NCBI GenBank assembly: GCA_022729255.1
Contig: JALDAG010000006.1
Location: 1-37,250, forward strand
Direction: 5' to 3'
DNA: 37,250 nucleotides
DNA from: Candidatus Nanohalarchaeota archaeon
GTDB taxonomy: Archaea > Nanohalarchaeota > Nanosalinia > Nanosalinales > Nanoanaerosalinaceae
The notes below the pieces were generated by a model, which saw only the letters and a list, made by a program, of their open reading frames with translations, searched no databases and was not told where the DNA came from. Made by a program: the position numbers and the translations under genes. Below, one piece after another: positions 1-8,879 of this stretch (position 1 is the stretch's first letter; each line of letters begins with the position of its first letter).

Positions 1-1296
1 AGTCATGGATTCCTCCCACTCTACTTCAAACATGGAATCGATTATCTCTCTAACAACGTCATCGAACTCTTCTGTTGTTAGATGAGACAACGTGAACACT
101 GTAACCTCTCCTGGATTCATCAAGTTTTCAAAATCTACCTTAGGGTTATCAGAATCTAACTTCTTAATCAGTCCTTTGTATGGTTTTGGATCGTCTTCAG
201 GATCCATATCAAACCTTTCATAGTGTTCTAAAAGATTTTCATCACTACATTTTTCTACAAACCCTGTCCACTGAGCTGTTGGGTCGAACACAACAACAGG
301 TATATCCTGTTCAAGGGCTTCCTCCACTATCACAGAAGCTGTCACGGATTTACCGGAACCCGTTGAACCCGCAACAATACCGTGAGTAGTAAGATCTGCC
401 GGATCTACATAAGCTTCCTTAGAAGTTTCTGCTACTTTACCAACCCAGAAAGTGTCTTCTTCGGAAGGAAGCATGTTGTAATCAACAGGGAACACATAAC
501 GAGCTTCTTCATCTTTTTTGTCCTGATACCAGTTGTATAGTTTGACGGATCCTACAACAAAAGCTATGCTGACAACCAAGAACAAAGAAATCCTCATTCT
601 TGTAGGAGTCCAGAAAGGTCTGATAAACTCGATGGTGTCAAGGGAACTGATGTGTTGGTCCTCTAATTCCATCACCGCTTCAATATAATAAAATCCTGTG
701 GAAAGTTCCTTTCCGGAAAGGTTTATGGTGATTATTTCTGAAAAAGTCTCCTCTACAAAAAAACTTTCGTTGAAGTTTTTAACTGTCTCACCGGTTTCAG
801 ATTCTATAAGTGTAAAATTAATATCGTAAATCTCGTTTAATGGCTCATATGCTTCAATATTAATATGGATAGCAGGGTTCTCTTCAACATCGATAGTATC
901 TGAAATAAAACCTACATTAAGATTCTTCTCGATACCATACTCTGGTATTATGCTGATTGAAACCGGAAAATCTTCTGAAGAAACTTCATCGCTAACTATC
1001 ATCGAACCCGAAAAAGTTCTTTCTATGGATAAATTTGGAGCATTCGCCCTAATTTCATAAACTTTCATCTCTTCGGACTCCTCTATCGGAAAAACCTCAA
1101 CAATATTAGATATCTCTCCTGAAAAATCAACGGAAACATCGCCCTGAAAATCCCTGACAAAAAGGTTATAAGTCCTATTTTCTCCTGATGCCATGATGTG
1201 AGAACTCATATATGTCTCAGCTGAAATACCTGCAAAGGCTATCGAACATAGTCCTAAAAAAACTGAGATTAACGATATAACCTTTAGTTTGTCCAT
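1..1296 (-). CDS. Membrane-anchored HerA/VirB4-like P-loop ATPase with N-terminal signal and ectodomain (partial, C-terminus outside window)
   Basis: Not in the ORF track. My reverse translation from ATG at 1296 is open to position 1: MDKLKVISLISVFLGLCSIAFAG..., an ectodomain of about 200 aa, a TM (RISLFLVVSIAFVVGSV), then GIVAGSTGSGKSVTASVIVEEALEQDIPVVVFDPTAQW (Walker A, HerA-like). Confidence 0.85.
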   Translation of the reverse strand, partial: MDKLKVISLISVFLGLCSIAFAGISAETYMSSHIMASGENRTYNLFVRDFQGDVSVDFSGEISNIVEVFPIEESEEMKVYEIRANAPNLSIERTFSGSMIVSDEVSSEDFPVSISIIPEYGIEKNLNVGFISDTIDVEENPAIHINIEAYEPLNEIYDINFTLIESETGETVKNFNESFFVEETFSEIITINLSGKELSTGFYYIEAVMELEDQHISSLDTIEFIRPFWTPTRMRISLFLVVSIAFVVGSVKLYNWYQDKKDEEARYVFPVDYNMLPSEEDTFWVGKVAETSKEAYVDPADLTTHGIVAGSTGSGKSVTASVIVEEALEQDIPVVVFDPTAQWTGFVEKCSDENLLEHYERFDMDPEDDPKPYKGLIKKLDSDNPKVDFENLMNPGEVTVFTLSHLTTEEFDDVVREIIDSMFEVEWEESMT

Positions 1297-1383
1297 AGAA
1301 AAACATTATTTTCTTCCTTAATATAAAAGTATCTTGGAACAAAACCAGTAAATTCTTAAAAAAATTCGCTTCAATACCATTTT

Positions 1384-1785
1384 ATGGCCAAAAAAATCGA
1401 TACATGGATGATATTCGAGGTTCTTGCATCCAGGAAAGGCGTGGCGGAAAAATCACTTAAAGAGCATGTGGAAAAAATTGAGAAGGAAAAATCGGTTGAT
1501 AGTCTTGAAAAAGAATTCGACGAGATAAAAGAAGTTGAAGACCCTCATCCATCAATAAAAAAAGGTTTTTCTCAGATTTGTGAGATAAGGTGTAAGGTAG
1601 AAAGCTTTTCAGAGCTTGTAAAAATAGTTCTTAATTACGGACCCACGATGATAGAGATAGAAGGACCTGAAAAAATTGAAATGGATATGGGAGAAATGCA
1701 AGATTCTCTTAATCTAGTTGCAGAAATGATGCACAAGTTTTTGAAAGCAGGAGCTGGTGGTATGATGATTTCTGGAAAAGAATGA
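1384..1785 (+). CDS. Conserved-looking hypothetical protein, 133 aa
   Basis: Open ORF with good codon use; no family recognised. Confidence 0.7.
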   Translation: MAKKIDTWMIFEVLASRKGVAEKSLKEHVEKIEKEKSVDSLEKEFDEIKEVEDPHPSIKKGFSQICEIRCKVESFSELVKIVLNYGPTMIEIEGPEKIEMDMGEMQDSLNLVAEMMHKFLKAGAGGMMISGKE

Positions 1786-1841
1786 ACAATTAAGGCTGAA
1801 AAAGGGGAAAATGTTTTATATCTTCCATCCCTCATTATCAA

Positions 1842-2819
1842 TTGATGAAACGTTTCACCAGTAATAACATGTATCAACAAAAAAGCAAGAGATCTTTTTT
1901 AAAAGTTTCTATATTGCTAATCTCATTTTTAGTGTTTTTCACGTTCGTTTCAGCCAATATAGTATCTGAAGAAGAGGTTATAGAACTAGGCGAGCCTACA
2001 AAAGTATCTATCACAAAGAACTACCATGGGATGACATCATCACAAGTTTCTGTAACCGTTCCACAGATGCATGAACCAGAAAATATCGATGGATTCGACG
2101 AAAATGGTAGTCTAGAATGTGTTTACAGAGAAATCTGGGGCAAGGAGATAGTTTGTCAGATTCCTGACGACATACCTGAGAATTATTCGGCGACAATATC
2201 TTATGAAACGCCAAGTGTTTCAACTATCAAGGACGAATATCTGCTTTTTGAACACCAAAAAAGAGTATTGGTTCCAACCGACAAGTATTCTCTTGAAGTC
2301 ATACTGCCTGAAGGATCCGGTATAATAAGTAGAGATGATTTAGAACCTTTCTCACCGGAAGACGCTGTTACTGGAAGCGAAGGACGTAGAATTTTTGTTA
2401 GATGGGATGTGGATGAAATATCATTGGGAGAGACCCGTGATTTTTCTGTCAGGTACCAAGAATTGGATGTACTAAGCAATATTTTCCCCATAGATATGAC
2501 AACGCTTGCAATAATACTCATCCTGTTGATTTCCTTGGGCATCTCCGTTTATTTCAAGTTCAAGAAAAAGGAGGATACCATCTCGTCCATACTTCCTCTG
2601 TTAAAAGAAGATGAAAAAGAAGTCCTTCTAAACATAATAGAAAAAGAAGGAGAATGTGAACAGAGGAACTTAGTCAGGGAACTTGATTATTCTAAAGCAA
2701 AGATTTCAAGACTTGTAAAAGACTTAGAAGAGCGTAACCTCATCAAAAAAATAAAAGAAGGAAGAAAAAACAGGATTGTTCTTAAAAAAGATGTAGGGAA
2801 CATTGAAAGAAAAGATTAA
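1842..2819 (+). CDS. Membrane-tethered winged-HTH transcriptional regulator (signal/TM, ectodomain, TM, cytoplasmic wHTH)
   Basis: N-terminal hydrophobic segment, second TM TLAIILILLISLGISVYF, then C-terminal EVLLNIIEKEGECEQRNLVRELDYSKAKISRLVKDLEERNLIKKIKEGRKNRIVL, typical MarR/IclR-type wHTH. Confidence 0.8.
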   Translation: MMKRFTSNNMYQQKSKRSFLKVSILLISFLVFFTFVSANIVSEEEVIELGEPTKVSITKNYHGMTSSQVSVTVPQMHEPENIDGFDENGSLECVYREIWGKEIVCQIPDDIPENYSATISYETPSVSTIKDEYLLFEHQKRVLVPTDKYSLEVILPEGSGIISRDDLEPFSPEDAVTGSEGRRIFVRWDVDEISLGETRDFSVRYQELDVLSNIFPIDMTTLAIILILLISLGISVYFKFKKKEDTISSILPLLKEDEKEVLLNIIEKEGECEQRNLVRELDYSKAKISRLVKDLEERNLIKKIKEGRKNRIVLKKDVGNIERKD

Positions 2820-3196
2820 TCCAGTACTTCCAAATCTTCCTCAATATCAGATACATTTAGATCCGTATCTTCTAAAGCCGTTTCATTGATCTCTCTAAGC
2901 GGGAACACTAAGTCTTCGCCTACCTCCGTACTACATACAACAACATCATTTACATAAGTTACATCCCTTATCCTTTCAGAAACATTTAAGTCGACGTCAT
3001 AGTTCTCAGGAGATTCGCACCTACATTCGATAGATTCTTCAAGATCTTCATGTTCCACTATCTCCAGACATCTTTCTGAAGGTGTATAGTCTCCATTCAC
3101 ATCTTCATCTAAGTTAAGATAGATCGCTCCTCCAACAATTATTGCAGCAATCAGTAAAACAGCCAACAGGTTCTCTTTCATATTTTCTTCGCTCAT
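2816..3196 (-). CDS. Single-pass membrane/secreted hypothetical protein with 4 extracytoplasmic Cys
   Basis: N-terminal TM LLAVLLIAAIIVGGAIYL; CLE...CRC...VVC. Confidence 0.65.
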   Translation of the reverse strand: MSEENMKENLLAVLLIAAIIVGGAIYLNLDEDVNGDYTPSERCLEIVEHEDLEESIECRCESPENYDVDLNVSERIRDVTYVNDVVVCSTEVGEDLVFPLREINETALEDTDLNVSDIEEDLEVLD

Positions 3197-3207
3197 TTTG
3201 TATCACA

Positions 3208-3876
3208 TCAGTTTTCCATATGCAATTCAAGGATTTCGCCAAGCTCTTCCTTGTCCATAAATCCTTCATATATCTCGTCTTCTACCTTTATAACTGGAAA
3301 AACATCGAATTCGTAGGTATCAACCAATATATTGATTGGTCTCATATCCAGAGTTGTATCAAGTGGGAATACTAAAAGGTCTTCATCGTATTTTTCCCGG
3401 TAATGAGATAGTATGGTTCCTTGATCCCCACATTCAGGGCAATCCTGTTCATCCGAATAAAAATAAAGCAGTGTAACAGTATCAGAATCGCACATTTCCT
3501 TTACCTTTTCTGTCATAAGCCAGTATTCAAGCAAAACATTAGTGTACTCCTTTTTTAAAAAATTGAATTCTTCTCTGTCGATTTTGTTGTTTCTTTCATA
3601 CCTGATAACCTCATTTTCAAGTTCCTGAGTGTCTTGGATGGTCTGTTCAACAGCTAGGTTTAATGCATCACAATTTCTTTCAGGAAGGTTTTCAGCTATC
3701 CTCCTGCTAATCTCTTGAGACCTCCTCTCAACTTCAAATTCTCTAATATCTCCCTCAATAGTCACCAATTTTTCATCTGAAAGAACCAATCCTAAATAAA
3801 AAATTCCGCTCATCACCGCAACTGTCAATGCAACTGCTATTATTACGGTACCTATGTTCAAGTTGCTCTCTACCAT
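3208..3876 (-). CDS. Membrane-anchored thioredoxin-like protein
   Basis: N-terminal TM; VTLLYFYSDEQDCPECGDQGTILSHYREKYDEDLLVFPLD...FDVFPVIKVEDEIYEGF, a CxxC followed by a thioredoxin-like VFPVI (cis-Pro) region. Confidence 0.75.
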   Translation of the reverse strand: MVESNLNIGTVIIAVALTVAVMSGIFYLGLVLSDEKLVTIEGDIREFEVERRSQEISRRIAENLPERNCDALNLAVEQTIQDTQELENEVIRYERNNKIDREEFNFLKKEYTNVLLEYWLMTEKVKEMCDSDTVTLLYFYSDEQDCPECGDQGTILSHYREKYDEDLLVFPLDTTLDMRPINILVDTYEFDVFPVIKVEDEIYEGFMDKEELGEILELHMEN

Positions 3877-5105
3877 TTGTTTTTACCTCTATTTTTGGCC
3901 ATCTCAAAAAACGTGGCCACCCAAAACATCGCGAACAGGTAAGGATATATCGTAAAGAAAGTTAAATAATTAATCTTTTTATCCCTTAAATTCAGATGTT
4001 CTCCAGCAGAAAATAGGCTCAAAAAAACCATGCCCAATCCTGTAGCTATGAAAAACAATATAAAAACATGAAAAAGATGTAGCTGCTGAATAGAGAATGT
4101 GAATTCAATAGGGAAGTATCCTAAGAGGAAGTAAGTTTGGATCCATTCAATAAAAGTCGAGAAAACATTGTATATAACATGAGTAAGTATAAAAACCAGC
4201 ATGAAAATCCACAAAACGTTTAAAGGAAGTAAGAAAAACCCCAGGTTTCCACTTTTAGGATTAAAAACCATTCTACGATACTCTAAGAAATTCTCGACAT
4301 AACCCCTATACCACCTTATTCTCTGTCTGAAAAGCGATTTCAGATCTGATGGAGGATCCGTATATACGGTTCCATTAGTGCTGTTCTCGATTTTCTTACC
4401 AGCGTCCATCATCCTAAAAGCCATCTCCATGTCCTCTGTATGAGTGTTTTGATCCCAGCCCCCTGTCTCTTTTAGGAATTTTGTCCTGTAAATGCTTCCC
4501 GGGCCCGGAAGAACATACTGCACATCAAAAAGCGCGAAAACCTTTCTTAGAAATATCTGATAAATATATTCCGTCCACTGTATCTTTTCAACTATCCTAT
4601 CATCCCTTAAAATTTTTAATGCGGGTGTGACACCGTAAACATTTTCGTCGTTAAAATAACCTACCATGCACTTTAAGAATTTCTCTTCCGGGTATGAATC
4701 CGCATCCATCGATGCCACAAGCTCTGTATCAACTTTTTCAAGGGCTTGATTCATGGAATCCGCTTTGCCGGTGTTAACCTTGTCTATAATTGTTATTTCG
4801 TCCCTGTACTCCTCCAGAATATCGAGAGTCTTGTCAGTCGAACCATCGTTTATAGCAATGATTTTTAGCTTATCTTCAGGATAATCTATGTTCATTAGAG
4901 CTTCTATTGTTTCTTTTATGTAATCTTCTTCGTTGTAAGCAGGAACTAAAAAAGTTAAATCCTTGTATTCTTCGGGTTCAGGATCTTTGGTTACTTTACC
5001 CAAGTTGGAGTAATATACTATAAGCCAAAGCGAAGCAGAAAATATCATCAGGAAAAAAAACAAAATATAGGTCATATCTATAATATCCATGTATGAATTT
5101 TTCAC
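3870..5105 (-). CDS. Family 2 glycosyltransferase, multi-pass membrane (polysaccharide synthase-like)
   Basis: LTFLVPAYNEEDYIKETIEALMNIDYPEDKLKIIAINDGSTDKT...DADSYPEE...QRIRWYRGY (QxxRW), C-terminal TMs. Confidence 0.9.
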   Translation of the reverse strand: MKNSYMDIIDMTYILFFFLMIFSASLWLIVYYSNLGKVTKDPEPEEYKDLTFLVPAYNEEDYIKETIEALMNIDYPEDKLKIIAINDGSTDKTLDILEEYRDEITIIDKVNTGKADSMNQALEKVDTELVASMDADSYPEEKFLKCMVGYFNDENVYGVTPALKILRDDRIVEKIQWTEYIYQIFLRKVFALFDVQYVLPGPGSIYRTKFLKETGGWDQNTHTEDMEMAFRMMDAGKKIENSTNGTVYTDPPSDLKSLFRQRIRWYRGYVENFLEYRRMVFNPKSGNLGFFLLPLNVLWIFMLVFILTHVIYNVFSTFIEWIQTYFLLGYFPIEFTFSIQQLHLFHVFILFFIATGLGMVFLSLFSAGEHLNLRDKKINYLTFFTIYPYLFAMFWVATFFEMAKNRGKNKW

Positions 5106-5128
5106 CCTGATTTATTTATTAAAAGACG

Positions 5129-5839
5129 TTAAGTCTTACTAAAAAACTTGGTTTTCAAAAGTTTCAACAGCACAAATACGTTGTCGATGATATCAAGCAA
5201 ACTAAATTTAGCTTCACCCGCTCTTCTAGGTTTGAAATCTATAGGTATCTCGACCACATTGTAACCCGCCCATACCAACTTCATAAGAGTGTAAGGTTGG
5301 TAACTGTATCCTTTAGGGTTGTCAGAAGCGGTCAAAAACTTTTTGCATTCGGATTTGTACGCCTTAAATCCGCTTGTGATATCCTTAACAGGGCTTCCGA
5401 GAACAGTAGTGTATAAAAAACTGCCTATATTGGCGGGTATGTGCCTCAAGATGTTGTCCCTTCTATTTCCTCCTTCAACATTTCTGGAACCTATAACAAC
5501 TTCGTATTCGCCTATCTCCTCTATCAAATCTTTTAAAGATTCAGCAGGATGTGAAAAATCAGCATCCATTTGTAAAAGTATGTCGCCATCCACTTCATCA
5601 AAACCATCTGTGTATGCTGCACCAATTCCGCTTTTTCCTTCCTTAACCATTAATCTGACTTCATCAATATCCTTCTGAACTTTCCTAACGATTTCAGCTG
5701 TTCCATCAGGAGAATTATCGTCTACAACCAGTATCTCAAACTCTCTTTCAGCCAATACTTCATATATCTTCCTTAATATATCCTCTATATTTTCTGCTTC
5801 GTTGTATGTCGGTACGACAACAGATATTTTATCCGCCAT
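5129..5839 (-). CDS. GT2 polyprenol/dolichol-phosphate mannosyltransferase-like
   Basis: ISVVVPTYNEAENIEDILRKIYEVL...ILVVDDNSPDGTAEIV...LQMDADFSHPAE...TSGFKAYK. Confidence 0.88.
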   Translation of the reverse strand: MADKISVVVPTYNEAENIEDILRKIYEVLAEREFEILVVDDNSPDGTAEIVRKVQKDIDEVRLMVKEGKSGIGAAYTDGFDEVDGDILLQMDADFSHPAESLKDLIEEIGEYEVVIGSRNVEGGNRRDNILRHIPANIGSFLYTTVLGSPVKDITSGFKAYKSECKKFLTASDNPKGYSYQPYTLMKLVWAGYNVVEIPIDFKPRRAGEAKFSLLDIIDNVFVLLKLLKTKFFSKT

Positions 5840-5882
5840 AATGCTTCACAAGATGATTTGAATTTAACACTATTAAAAAAAA

Positions 5883-7115
5883 CTATTCAAGCTGGTAGAC
5901 GTAATATGTGCATACATCTCCCCTGAAACTTTCTTTAACCGGGTAATCAAGTTTTTCGGTTGTAAATATATACTCCATACCTCTATTTTTAAACAACTCA
6001 TAATCTTTGTAGGGAGAAAGAACTTTTTGTTCCAACATATAACCTGTGATGGACCATCTATCACTCACAACACCTCCATCAAACTCCTTCAAATATTCGA
6101 TGCCTTCCATAAATTCTTGATAACAGTATTTTCTTTCCTGGTATTCTTCGTAAACAAGGTTGCCGGAAACTACTAAAAATATCGCGGAAAAAACAAGAAA
6201 GTGTTTCTTATCAAGACCTTTATACGCTATTATTATAACAAAAGGTATCATCGGCACCCAGTACCGGTAAAAACTCATCCCTACGAATAAAAGTATGAAT
6301 AGAGAATAGAAAACAACTGTTATTTTTTCAAGCGAACCTGTTTCTCTTCTGCCCTTCAAAACACCTGGTATAAGTGCAAAGAACACTTGGATCATTTTAA
6401 CAAGGTTTTCCCATGTTGATGCGAACAAACTCGCTCCACTCCATTCAGATACGTTGCCGATATATAGAAATGCTTTTTCCAATGGTCCTCCGTGAGAGAT
6501 AAAGCTGTAGATAAAAAAAGGCATTGCGCCTAGTATACCTCCTCCTGCATAGAATAAAACATCTTTAATGTCCTCTCTATCTAAAAGGTAGGCTATGAAG
6601 AACGGTACCGCAAAAATGCTGTATATGTATCGGAATGTTATGGCAAAACTAATTGAGATACCTGTCATAAAATCGTTTCTTTTAAGATAAAAATAATAAG
6701 CTGATAACAAGAAAAATAGGCCTGGTATATCTGTCATGACCTGAGAAGACCAGAAAAGGATCAAAGGAGATAAAGAAAAAACTAAAGTTGGTATGATAGG
6801 ATCCTCGAATTTTTCATTGCAAATGCTGTAAAATAACGCTATACACCCTAGGCCAAACACGGTTGTGAGCAATCTAGCAAATAAAATGCTTTCTCCCGTG
6901 AATTTCCATATAAAAGATATCAAAAACGATAAGGCCATGGGCCTACTGGGTTCGGAGTTTACCGTATCCCCGGCTATGTTTCTAGAATTCATGAGAAAAG
7001 AGCCTTCATCCCATTCCAGATATGCGGTATACCCTATATATGCGGATACGACCAAAAAGATTGTTAAAAGTAAAACGAGACTTTTTTTGGGATTTTTAGA
7101 GAACATATTGTTCAC
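5883..7115 (-). CDS. GT39/ArnT-like multi-pass membrane glycosyltransferase
   Basis: YLEWDEGSFLMNSRNIAG plus many TM helices; adjacent to a Dpm1-like GT2. Confidence 0.75.
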   Translation of the reverse strand: MNNMFSKNPKKSLVLLLTIFLVVSAYIGYTAYLEWDEGSFLMNSRNIAGDTVNSEPSRPMALSFLISFIWKFTGESILFARLLTTVFGLGCIALFYSICNEKFEDPIIPTLVFSLSPLILFWSSQVMTDIPGLFFLLSAYYFYLKRNDFMTGISISFAITFRYIYSIFAVPFFIAYLLDREDIKDVLFYAGGGILGAMPFFIYSFISHGGPLEKAFLYIGNVSEWSGASLFASTWENLVKMIQVFFALIPGVLKGRRETGSLEKITVVFYSLFILLFVGMSFYRYWVPMIPFVIIIAYKGLDKKHFLVFSAIFLVVSGNLVYEEYQERKYCYQEFMEGIEYLKEFDGGVVSDRWSITGYMLEQKVLSPYKDYELFKNRGMEYIFTTEKLDYPVKESFRGDVCTYYVYQLE

Positions 7116-7116
7116 T

Positions 7117-8271
7117 TTAATTTTTCATGTATTCCCTCAAGAAAGTGGTTGCATAGGTGCCCTTGTAAAGACCGAAAGAAAACTTTGCCATGTTCTTGTT
7201 GATATTGAGATCGTCTTCCTCCACTTCAACCAGTTCAAAGTCTTTTACTTCTCTGAAGCATTTCCTGTAACTTCCCTCAACTCTTAGATGCTTGAGATCT
7301 CTTAATTTGAAATCCTCAAGTTCTACTTCGTCCTCTTCAAGAACCTGTTTTATCTTTTCCTCTCCCTTTGTGTCTTTAATAGCTGTCTTATATCCTACAA
7401 GAGGAAGTTCTCCATCCATATCTCTGAATCCTTCGTCTATCATGTAACTTAAAGCTTTGTTAAATACGTAAGACTGGTACGCGTGTATGAAAAGTTTTTG
7501 CAGTCCTTGTGGAAGTCTTTTGATAGCTCCTTCGTAATCTTCCTTTTTATTTGCCAGGTGATAAAGAAGGTTTTTCTCATAACGGTATTCTGAAGGGAAT
7601 CTCTCAGCTCCTCTCTCAGGATCTCTGCTCTTCCAAAGATCTTTTCTAACCTTCTTAACCTTTTCATGTTCTTTTTCATAGGGCTTAGCTATATAGGTCC
7701 ATACAGCTTCTTCAAAGTCTCCTCTCAAAATATGTCTGCCTACTTGATGTGTTATAGGTCTTGTAGAACCAAATCTTTGATTTCCAAAGTAGTTAGGGAA
7801 AAAACCATCTAATTCAGAGGTTATATCTCCCACTCTTTCTTCTATGTTTTCCTTAGGAAGATTTATACCTCTAACAACTATATCGAATTCGTTGTGATCA
7901 AGATCTCCTATGTTAATTCTGTTTCCTCTACCAACTACCTCAAGTTCTATATCAGGCATAAAAACCCTTCCAAGGTCTTCTTCCTCTACTCCATTTATAG
8001 ACATGTACTGTGTGGTAGTCGCTCTTTTATCCTTATTTCCAGCATAACCAAACCTTTTCCTTGAGATATGAAGTATTTTCGATAGTTCATGAACGGCCTG
8101 AAGAGTGGTCATGTTATGCTTTGTAACCTTGACTATCAGATCGTCTCCTTCTCCTATTTCATGATCCGCTATTTCTACGACTCTGAAATCTTCTATCTGT
8201 TCTTTTAACTTCCCTCCTATCCCCCTTGTCTCAGATAGATAGGACCATTCAGGCAGTTTTTCTTCAACCAT
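7117..8271 (-). CDS. truD: tRNA pseudouridine(13) synthase TruD
   Basis: FRVVEI...HNMTTLQAVHELSKILHISRKRFGYAGNKDKRATTTQYMSI...FPNYFGNQRFGSTRPITHQVG. Confidence 0.93.
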   Translation of the reverse strand: MVEEKLPEWSYLSETRGIGGKLKEQIEDFRVVEIADHEIGEGDDLIVKVTKHNMTTLQAVHELSKILHISRKRFGYAGNKDKRATTTQYMSINGVEEEDLGRVFMPDIELEVVGRGNRINIGDLDHNEFDIVVRGINLPKENIEERVGDITSELDGFFPNYFGNQRFGSTRPITHQVGRHILRGDFEEAVWTYIAKPYEKEHEKVKKVRKDLWKSRDPERGAERFPSEYRYEKNLLYHLANKKEDYEGAIKRLPQGLQKLFIHAYQSYVFNKALSYMIDEGFRDMDGELPLVGYKTAIKDTKGEEKIKQVLEEDEVELEDFKLRDLKHLRVEGSYRKCFREVKDFELVEVEEDDLNINKNMAKFSFGLYKGTYATTFLREYMKN

Positions 8272-8275
8272 TTTA

Positions 8276-8623
8276 TCACAAAGTTTCCAAGTTTCCGGTA
8301 ACCTTGTCTATTTCCCGGGAACTACCCGGACCTATACCAACACATGTCGCAGTGTTGGGTTCAAGCTCGGTCAATCCCGCATCTCTCACCATATAAACAG
8401 GTATACCTTTTGTTTTTGCATGTTTATAGTTTTTTTCCAATTCTTCTTCATCTTTTACGGTCAGGACGACTTTCTTCATCCCTTGTTTTTCCCATCTCTC
8501 TAAATTATTTTTATCAGCTCTCTTATAAGCTCCGATACTTGCATGACAAGCTTGAACAATTTTCTTGCCTTCGCTCATCCCTAAATCAGACCGCAATACC
8601 AAAACCTGTTTGAAACTTTTCAT
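8276..8623 (-). CDS. pth2: Peptidyl-tRNA hydrolase, Pth2 family
   Basis: KQVLVLRSDLGMSEGKKIVQACHASIGAYK...VYMVRDAGLTELEPNTATCVGIGPGSSREIDKVTGNLETL. Confidence 0.93.
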   Translation of the reverse strand: MKSFKQVLVLRSDLGMSEGKKIVQACHASIGAYKRADKNNLERWEKQGMKKVVLTVKDEEELEKNYKHAKTKGIPVYMVRDAGLTELEPNTATCVGIGPGSSREIDKVTGNLETL

Positions 8624-8753
8624 TGACCTTAAAAAGTTGGATATATTTGATTAAAAAAGTTTCTTGAAAAAAACAGAACTACTTTTGGCAATCACTTATT
8701 TGTAACAAATCCTTTTAAAAGTATTTATCAGACCACCTCATTTTAAGAAAAAA

Positions 8754-8827
8754 TGGGTCGTGGAGGATTCGAACCTCCGATCTTCGCCACGTCAAGGCGA
8801 CGTCCTGACCAACTAGACTAACGACCC
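8754..8827 (-). tRNA. tRNA-Val (anticodon GAC)
   Basis: GGGTCGTTAGTCTAGTTGGTCAGGACGTCGCCTTGACGTGGCGAAGATCGGAGGTTCGAATCCTCCACGACCCA folds to a cloverleaf; anticodon loop TTGACGT; 3' CCA not encoded. Confidence 0.95.
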
Positions 8828-8850
8828 TTGTCCATGAAACCATTTCAGGA

Positions 8851-8857
8851 TTTAAAG
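8851..8857 (-). promoter_or_regulatory. Candidate TATA box for tRNA-Val
   Basis: CTTTAAA on the minus strand about 27 nt upstream of the tRNA 5' end. Confidence 0.4.
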
Positions 8858-8879
8858 TTAAAAATATTACTTTAAAAAC

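Noticed and set aside
180-389. 69-aa plus-strand ORF at the left edge
   Set aside because: Antisense to the Walker A region of the membrane HerA-like CDS on the minus strand.
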